A DNA stretch of 11,704 nt, taken from MWH-TA3 sp044353905. GTDB lineage: Bacteria; Actinomycetota; Actinomycetes; Actinomycetales; Microbacteriaceae. The stretch lies in contig JBILBA010000028.1 in NCBI GenBank assembly GCA_044353905.1, positions 1 to 11,704 of the forward strand, written 5' to 3'. Under the pieces are notes generated by a model. The model saw nothing but the letters and a program-made list of their open reading frames with translations. It did no database searches and was not told the origin of the DNA. Position numbers and translations under genes: made by a program. Of this stretch, positions 6,890-11,704 are shown in pieces. Each line of letters starts with the position of its first letter. The stretch's first letter is position 1.

Positions 6890-9463
6890 ATGCCCCGCGA
6901 AATCCCCGAAAAACCAGCCCTCGAAGGACTCGAAGCGACCTGGGGTGAGGTGTGGGAACGCGAAGGGACGTACGCGTTCGATCGCGCGAAGGCCGTTTCA
7001 CTCGGTAAAGACAGCGTTTTCGCGGTGGACACTCCCCCGCCGACCGCCTCGGGTTCGCTGCACATCGGTCACGTCTTTTCTTACACTCACATGGACCTCG
7101 CTGCTCGTTATCAGCGCGCCCAGGGCAAAGTCATCTTTTACCCGATGGGGTGGGACGACAACGGACTGCCGACCGAGCGTCGCGTCCAGAACTATTACGG
7201 AGTCCGCTGCGACCCGACCCTGCCTTACGACCCGTCCTTTACGCCTCCGCTCGAGGGTGGCGACAACGCATCGTCGAAAGCCGCCGACCAGGTGCCGATT
7301 TCGCGCCGAAACTTTGTCGAACTCTGCGAGAAATTGACGGTCGAAGACGAAAAGAAGTTCGAGGAACTCTGGCGGACGCTCGGCCTCTCGGTCGACTGGT
7401 CGCAGACGTACCGAACGATTTCGGACGAGTCCCAGCGCACCGCTCAGCGAGCCTTCTTGCGAAACCTGTCGCGGGGCGAGGCCTACCAGGCAGACGCACC
7501 GACCCTGTGGGACATCACCTTCCGCACCGCGGTCGCCCAAGCCGAGCTCGAAGACAAAGAGATGCCCGGCGCGTACCACCGAGTGTCGTTCCACCAGCCC
7601 GATGGCGGAACCATCGACATCGAGACGACTCGTCCCGAGATGATCCCCGCGTGTGTGGCCCTGGTCGCCAACCCCGACGACGAGCGCTACAAGCCGTTCT
7701 TCGGTACGACCGTTCGCACGCCGTTGTTCGGTGTCGAGGTCCCCGTTCTTGCACACCCGCTCGCCCAGATTGACAAGGGAAGCGGAATCGCGATGATCTG
7801 TACATTCGGTGACGTCACCGACGTCATCTGGTGGCGTGAACTCAGCCTTCCGACCCGCCCGATGCTCGGGTTCGATGGTCGCGTCATTAGCGAACCGCCC
7901 GCCGGCATCGACACCGACGAGCAGCGCGCGGTGTACGCGGAACTGGCCGGGAAAACCGTGTTCTCGGCGAAGGCGCGAATCGTGGAGTTGCTGCAGGAAT
8001 CCGGCGAGATGATCGGCGACCCCAAGCCCATCACTCACCCCGTCAAGTTCTTCGAAAAGGGCGATAAGCCGCTCGAGATCGTCACGACCCGCCAGTGGTA
8101 CATCCGCAACGGCGCCAAAGACGAAGACCTTCGCGCGCGTCTGATTGAGCGCGGCCAACAGGTCAACTTCCACCCCGACTTCATGCGGGTTCGTTACGAC
8201 AACTGGGTCGGCGGGCTCAACGGCGACTGGCTGGTTTCTCGTCAGCGCTTCTTCGGAGTCCCGATTCCCGTGTGGTACCCGCTCGACGCCGAGGGAAACC
8301 CCGTCTTCGACTCGGCCATCGTCCCGACCGAGGACCAACTGCCCGTCGACCCGTCGTCGCAGCCAGCTCCGGGGTACGACAACGACCAGCGCGGTGTCGC
8401 CGGCGGATTCATCGGCGAGGTCGACGTCATGGACACGTGGGCGACCTCGTCGCTCACCCCGCAGATCGCCGGAAAGTGGGGCGAGGACGACGAATTGTGG
8501 AACCTCGTCTTCCCGTATTCACTTCGGTCACAGGGCCAAGACATCATCCGCACGTGGTTGTTCTCGACCGTTTTGCGCGCCGAGCTCGAACACGGTGTTG
8601 CGCCGTGGGAACACGCCGGGATCTCGGGGTTCATCGTCGACCCCGACCGAAAGAAGATGTCGAAGTCGAAGGGGAACGTCGTGACCCCGCAGGGAATGCT
8701 CGACGAGCACGGTTCGGACGCGGTTCGCTATTGGGCAGCATCCAGCAGGCTCGGAACTGACGCCGCGTTCGACCCCGAGAACCCTAAGCAAATCAAGATC
8801 GGCCGACGCCTCGCCATCAAGGTGCTCAACGCGGCGAAGTTCGTCTATTCGTTCCCGCACACCGAAGGCGCACCAATCACCGAGCTGATCGACATCGACC
8901 TGCTGAAGCGCCTCGCCGAGGTCGTTCGCATCGCGACCGAGTCGTACGACAAATTCGACCACGCCCGCGCGCTCGAAGTGACCGAACAGTTCTTCTGGAC
9001 CTTCACGGACGACTACCTCGAGCTCGTCAAGGAACGTGCCTATCGCGACGAGGTCTCACCAGAGCAGGCGTCAGCCGTTGCCGCGCTGCGCCTCGCGATC
9101 GACGTGTTCTTGCGTCTGCTTGCTCCCGTCATCCCGTTCGCCACCGAAGAGGTCTGGCGATGGACGCACGATGGCTCGATTCACATCGCGCCGTGGCCGA
9201 CCGTCGGGGAAATCCCGTTCGAGGGACCCAGCTCGGGGCTTCTCGATTTGTGTGGAGTCGCACTCGTCGGCATTCGCGGAGCCAAGACAGACGCGAAGGC
9301 GTCGCAAAAGACGGTGGTCACCAACGCAACCGTCACCGGACCAGCGCTGCTCGCGGAAGCGAAGGCCGACCTCGCTGCGGTCGGACGAATCGTGAACCTC
9401 ACGCTCGTCGAGTCGACCGAGGTTGCCGTGACCGCCATCGAACTCGAGGAATCCGCCGAATAG
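6890..9463 (+). CDS. valS: Valyl-tRNA synthetase (type 2-like, without C-terminal coiled-coil arm)
   Basis: This class I synthetase charges tRNA-Val in the cytosol. From the ATG at 6890 it has 857 residues. HIGH is at residues 58-61, within PPPTASGSLHIGH. KMSKS is at 589-593. The editing domain lies between, with IETTRPEM at 244-251. GWDDNGLPTE at 87-96 is the archaeal-type (ValS type 2) segment, where E. coli-type enzymes have a GTDHAGIATQ-like sequence. The C-terminus ends without the charged coiled coil typical of type 1 ValS, which agrees with that class. A GTG at 6845 is also in frame, but GAGG at 6881-6884 sits 5 bases before the ATG at 6890, and the conserved protein begins there. The gene is followed directly by the GNAT gene. 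No T-box is seen upstream, unlike ileS. Confidence 0.97.
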   Translation: MPREIPEKPALEGLEATWGEVWEREGTYAFDRAKAVSLGKDSVFAVDTPPPTASGSLHIGHVFSYTHMDLAARYQRAQGKVIFYPMGWDDNGLPTERRVQNYYGVRCDPTLPYDPSFTPPLEGGDNASSKAADQVPISRRNFVELCEKLTVEDEKKFEELWRTLGLSVDWSQTYRTISDESQRTAQRAFLRNLSRGEAYQADAPTLWDITFRTAVAQAELEDKEMPGAYHRVSFHQPDGGTIDIETTRPEMIPACVALVANPDDERYKPFFGTTVRTPLFGVEVPVLAHPLAQIDKGSGIAMICTFGDVTDVIWWRELSLPTRPMLGFDGRVISEPPAGIDTDEQRAVYAELAGKTVFSAKARIVELLQESGEMIGDPKPITHPVKFFEKGDKPLEIVTTRQWYIRNGAKDEDLRARLIERGQQVNFHPDFMRVRYDNWVGGLNGDWLVSRQRFFGVPIPVWYPLDAEGNPVFDSAIVPTEDQLPVDPSSQPAPGYDNDQRGVAGGFIGEVDVMDTWATSSLTPQIAGKWGEDDELWNLVFPYSLRSQGQDIIRTWLFSTVLRAELEHGVAPWEHAGISGFIVDPDRKKMSKSKGNVVTPQGMLDEHGSDAVRYWAASSRLGTDAAFDPENPKQIKIGRRLAIKVLNAAKFVYSFPHTEGAPITELIDIDLLKRLAEVVRIATESYDKFDHARALEVTEQFFWTFTDDYLELVKERAYRDEVSPEQASAVAALRLAIDVFLRLLAPVIPFATEEVWRWTHDGSIHIAPWPTVGEIPFEGPSSGLLDLCGVALVGIRGAKTDAKASQKTVVTNATVTGPALLAEAKADLAAVGRIVNLTLVESTEVAVTAIELEESAE

Positions 9464-9498
9464 TTGACCGCGACGGTCAGAGGACTACAGTGACACCA
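9464..9498 (+). promoter_or_regulatory. Promoter for the GNAT gene, apparently giving a leaderless mRNA
   Basis: TTGACC (9464-9469) begins at the base after the valS stop. It is followed after 16 bases by TACAGT (9486-9491), a good -35/-10 pair. The A of the GNAT ATG (9498) lies 7 bases beyond the -10, where transcription should start, and there is no close Shine-Dalgarno sequence. This is the standard layout of leaderless actinobacterial promoters. A perfect dyad, GACCG-cga-CGGTC (9466-9478), overlaps the -35 and the spacer and could be an operator. Confidence 0.65.
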
Positions 9499-9941
9499 TG
9501 ACCGTTACCGTTCGACCGATCGAGGCGCGCGACGAATCCGTCTGGCGCGAACTGTTCGTTGCCTATGGAGTCTTTTACGAAACCGAGTTCACCGAACCAC
9601 AGATTTCGACCGTGTGGGGTTGGCTGATGGACCCGAGCCACCTGACGAAGGCGTGGGTCGCCGAGATTGACGGCGCGGTCGTCGGATTCGGTCACATGCG
9701 AACCCACTGGGACACGTTCACCGGCGGTCCGGCCTGGTTCCTCGACGACCTGTACACGTCGTCCGCGGCTCGCGGTCACGGCGCTGGAACTCAGATCATC
9801 AACGCCCTGCGGGCTCACGCCGACGCGAACGGCGGTGGAACCATCTCGTGGATCACGGCCGACGACAACGTCACCGCCCAGAGCATCTACGACAAACTCG
9901 CGGCCCGTCAAACCTGGGTGACGTACGAGATGGGCAATTAG
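9498..9941 (+). CDS. GNAT family N-acetyltransferase
   Basis: This is a 147-residue cytosolic acyltransferase of the GNAT superfamily; its substrate is unknown. The fold landmarks are in order. RPIEARDESVWRELF is the N-terminal beta1-alpha1. AWVAEIDGAVVGFGHM (52-67) forms the central strands. FLDDLYTSSAARGHGAG (81-97) is motif A, with the acetyl-CoA pyrophosphate loop R92-G-H-G-A-G97. ITADDNVTAQSIYDKLAA (119-136) is motif B, with the usual Asn and Tyr of that helix. The length is that of a single-domain GNAT. The ATG at 9498 was chosen because the conserved start follows at once. An AGGA 13 bases upstream is too far to be a normal ribosome site, and a promoter directly abuts the start. Substrates could be small metabolites or protein ends; nothing here decides. 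Confidence 0.92.
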   Translation: MTVTVRPIEARDESVWRELFVAYGVFYETEFTEPQISTVWGWLMDPSHLTKAWVAEIDGAVVGFGHMRTHWDTFTGGPAWFLDDLYTSSAARGHGAGTQIINALRAHADANGGGTISWITADDNVTAQSIYDKLAARQTWVTYEMGN

Positions 9942-9958
9942 TTTTCCCCAGCGCCGCC

Positions 9959-9971
9959 ATTCCCGCGGAAT
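9959..9971. repeat. Short dyad between the GNAT and DUF3800 genes
   Basis: ATTCC (9959-9963) and GGAAT (9967-9971) are a perfect 5-bp inverted repeat around CGC, 18 bases after the GNAT stop. There is no U-run, so it is a weak terminator candidate at best. It could be a small operator for the gene downstream. Confidence 0.3.
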
Positions 9972-10001
9972 ATCCAGCGTCGACTCCATCACAATTGCTG
10001 A

Positions 10002-10019
10002 GTGCCACATGTGCCACAT
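10002..10019. repeat. Tandem 9-base direct repeat at the DUF3800 start
   Basis: GTGCCACAT occurs twice with no gap. It encodes M-P-H then V-P-H and offers two in-frame GTG starts. The join creates an 8-base palindrome, CACATGTG. It may be a simple slippage duplication or a protein-binding site over the start codon. Confidence 0.85.
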
Positions 10020-10652
10020 GAACCGTTGGGAGAACCTGTTTTCGTCTTCATTGACGAATCAGGCAACTTTGATTTCACCAATCGCGGGACTCGACACTTC
10101 GTAGTTTCGGCACACGTCACCAGAACACCGATCGAATGTGGTTCGGGCTTGAGAACTCTGACGTACGAATTCCTTTCGCGCGGACTCATCGATCAGGTTC
10201 CATTTCATGCAACAAGCAACACTGTCGGGACAAGAGCACGATTTGTCGACGCACTTTGCTTGACAGCACATTCTTGCCACGTCATTTCATTTGGTATCGA
10301 TAAATGTCGCCTCGAGAAGCAACTGTGTTCACCGCCGGCATTGCTCGCTTACCTAGCTGCTCTAATGGTCGAGGAACTAGAAAATTCTCTGACATTTCGG
10401 GACAAAATCGTCGTGCTTCTGTTCGACACTGCTCTGACGGCAAAGCGGAGGGCGGCGGTTTTGCGTCAGCTCAAAGGCAAACTCAAATCAAGCACACGAA
10501 CGTTCCGTGTGCTTTTTCGCCCCGTGAAACACGATGTCAATGGTCAAATAGCCGATCATTACGCGTGGGCAACTTTTCGGGCATCAGAATCGCAGGATGA
10601 TTCATGGCTTCGCAAGTTACCGGGTCCGCATCGAATCCGCTGGTTAAAATGA
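10002..10652 (+). CDS. DUF3800 domain protein (RNase H-like fold suspected)
   Basis: This 216-residue protein matches the DUF3800 pattern. FIDESG is at residues 16-21 near the N-terminus. A hydrophobic strand ending in acid (VVLLFDTA, D142) lies in the middle, and QIADHYAWATFRASES (182-197) near the C-terminus. The acidic residues D18, E19, D142 and D185 are spaced as in RNase H-like nucleases, but catalysis is inference. GTG starts at 10002 and 10011 are both possible because of a tandem 9-base repeat. There is no Shine-Dalgarno, though a weak CACAAT (9990-9995) would allow leaderless use of the GTG at 10002. GC is lower than the flanks (45% and 47% in two 60-base lines against 65% in one valS line), and it lies between housekeeping genes. 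Both point to recent transfer. The function is unknown. Confidence 0.82.
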   Translation: MPHVPHEPLGEPVFVFIDESGNFDFTNRGTRHFVVSAHVTRTPIECGSGLRTLTYEFLSRGLIDQVPFHATSNTVGTRARFVDALCLTAHSCHVISFGIDKCRLEKQLCSPPALLAYLAALMVEELENSLTFRDKIVVLLFDTALTAKRRAAVLRQLKGKLKSSTRTFRVLFRPVKHDVNGQIADHYAWATFRASESQDDSWLRKLPGPHRIRWLK

Positions 10653-10703
10653 CCATCCCGCCTAGTCTTTCGACATAGCCCAGGGGCTGTTTCAGCGGGA
10701 TGG
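10653..10703. repeat. Long imperfect inverted repeat between DUF3800 and clpX
   Basis: CCATCCCGC (10653-10661) and GCGGGATGG (10695-10703) are perfect 9-base complements. Inside them GACATAGCC (10672-10680) pairs with GGCTGTTTC (10685-10693) with one mismatch and one wobble, around a CAGG loop. The element begins at the base after the DUF3800 stop and ends 58 bases before the clpX stop. On the minus strand it is followed by TCATTTTAA, a short T-run, so it may end clpX transcription. The 10-base one-sided internal loop is unusual for a simple terminator. Confidence 0.75.
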
Positions 10704-10761
10704 AACCTTTAGGTCGATGTTACCAGTCGAACCGGCGCGGCAAGACAAATCAACAGGGGAG

Positions 10762-11704
10762 TTAGGCCGACTTTTCCTTGGGGATTTTGCGTTCGATCAT
10801 GGTCGGCGCGGCGCCGGTGTCGACCGATTCCTTTGTGACAATCACCTTGGCGATCAACTCGGTTGACGGAACCTCGAACATGATCGGGCCGAGGACGTCT
10901 TCGAGGATCGCGCGGAGCCCACGTGCGCCCGTCCCCCGCTTGACAGCGAGGTCGGCGATTGATTCGAGTGCGTCCTTATCGAAGTCGAGTTCAACACCAT
11001 CGAGTTCAAACATTCGTTGATACTGCTTGACCAGGGCGTTGCGCGGGCCGGTCAAAATGTCGATGAGCGCGCTGCGGTCGAGGGGCAAAACCGAGGCAAT
11101 CACGGGAAGACGACCAATGAACTCGGGAATCAAACCGAACTTGTGCAGGTCCTCTGGCTGAACTTCGGCGAACAGGTTCTGCTGTTCGCCCTTGAGCTGC
11201 AGAGGCGCACCGAAACCGACGCCGTGACGACCGACGCGCTGCGACACGATTTCGTCGAGGCCCGCGAACGCCCCGGCAACAATGAACAGAACGTTCGTCG
11301 TGTCGATCTGGAGGAATTCCTGGTGGGGGTGCTTGCGACCGCCCTGCGGGGGAACGCTCGCGACGGTTCCCTCGAGGATCTTCAAAAGTGCTTGCTGAAC
11401 GCCCTCGCCCGAGACGTCACGCGTAATCGACGGGTTCTCGGCCTTGCGGGAAATCTTGTCGATCTCGTCGATGTAGATGATGCCCTTCTCGGCGCGCTTG
11501 ACATCGAAGTCGGCGGCCTGAATCAGCTTCAAGAGAATGTTTTCGACATCTTCACCGACATAACCGGCTTCGGTCAGCGCGGTGGCGTCAGCGACGACGA
11601 ACGGAACGTTGAGGCGCTTGGCTAGTGTCTGGGCCAGGTACGTCTTGCCACAGCCGGTCGGGCCAATAAGCAAAATGTTCGACTTGGCGATTTCGATTTC
11701 GTCC
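10762..11704 (-). CDS. clpX: ATP-dependent Clp protease ATP-binding subunit ClpX (5' end outside window)
   Basis: This AAA+ unfoldase recognises tagged proteins and feeds them to ClpP in the cytosol. The window holds 313 residues. The N-terminal zinc-binding domain and roughly the first hundred residues are missing because the window ends, not because the gene is broken. Visible landmarks in order are: Walker A GPTGCGKT, the pore-1 loop GYVGED, Walker B IIYIDEIDKI, the pore-2 region around ENPSITRDVSGEG, the RKH loop GGRKHPHQEF, the ClpP-docking VGFGA (an LGF/IGF-type tripeptide), the arginine-bearing PEFIGRLPV, and the sensor-2 segment GTGARGLRAILE. The C-terminus KEKSA and the TAA stop are intact. 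It converges on the DUF3800 gene. Confidence 0.97.
   Translation of the reverse strand, partial: DEIEIAKSNILLIGPTGCGKTYLAQTLAKRLNVPFVVADATALTEAGYVGEDVENILLKLIQAADFDVKRAEKGIIYIDEIDKISRKAENPSITRDVSGEGVQQALLKILEGTVASVPPQGGRKHPHQEFLQIDTTNVLFIVAGAFAGLDEIVSQRVGRHGVGFGAPLQLKGEQQNLFAEVQPEDLHKFGLIPEFIGRLPVIASVLPLDRSALIDILTGPRNALVKQYQRMFELDGVELDFDKDALESIADLAVKRGTGARGLRAILEDVLGPIMFEVPSTELIAKVIVTKESVDTGAAPTMIERKIPKEKSA

Noticed and set aside
6998..8338. A 446-codon open frame on the minus strand inside valS
   Set aside because: It is antisense to a clear, fully conserved valS and has arginine/valine/glycine-rich composition typical of the mirror frame of a high-GC gene. No ribosome site or known domain is visible.
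10704..10761. A tRNA T-arm-like GGTTCGACT on the minus strand
   Set aside because: The flanking bases do not make a T-stem and no acceptor, D or anticodon arm can be drawn around it.

Overview
This window looks like the chromosome of an actinobacterium, most likely a Micrococcales member such as a Microbacteriaceae relative. Four things suggest this: high GC in most genes (one sampled valS line is 65% GC by hand count); an ileS leader that is a T-box of the actinobacterial translational type; a cell-wall sorting signal of the LAxTG form; and a 3'-to-5' run of ileS, folC, DUF4233 and ndk next to valS and clpX. The family-level assignment is inference; the phylum is much safer.

Layout. Positions 1-4897 (minus strand) hold a tight operon read ileS > folC > DUF4233 membrane protein > ndk (only its first 12 codons are in the window). 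Every junction is a 4-base start/stop overlap. Positions 4898-5128 are a divergent control region. On the minus strand it carries the ileS T-box riboswitch, with an AUC specifier, the GGGTGGTACCGCG T-box sequence and a Shine-Dalgarno-sequestering helix. On the plus strand it carries the start of a TspO/MBR-family membrane protein gene (5129-5635). That gene converges on a minus-strand gene (5666-6757) for a secreted, LANTG-sorted surface protein of unknown function. A 132-base divergent gap then leads to valS (6890-9463, plus). A GNAT acetyltransferase (9498-9941) follows, with what looks like its own leaderless promoter directly after the valS stop. Next comes a DUF3800 protein (10002-10652) in clearly lower-GC DNA, then a long imperfect hairpin (10653-10703), then clpX (minus strand, 5' end outside the window).

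How it works together. Most of the window is housekeeping: two branched-chain aminoacyl-tRNA synthetases, folate polyglutamylation, nucleotide balance and the ClpXP unfoldase. Uncharged tRNA-Ile should raise translation of ileS through the T-box, and the overlapping junctions may carry that effect to folC, DUF4233 and ndk. The accessory genes (TspO, surface protein, GNAT, DUF3800) sit between the conserved blocks. I see no CRISPR array, insertion sequence, tRNA or rRNA, and no multi-gene novel system. The most informative signals are the ileS regulatory switch, the leaderless GNAT promoter with an internal dyad, and the low-GC DUF3800 insertion with its flanking hairpin.
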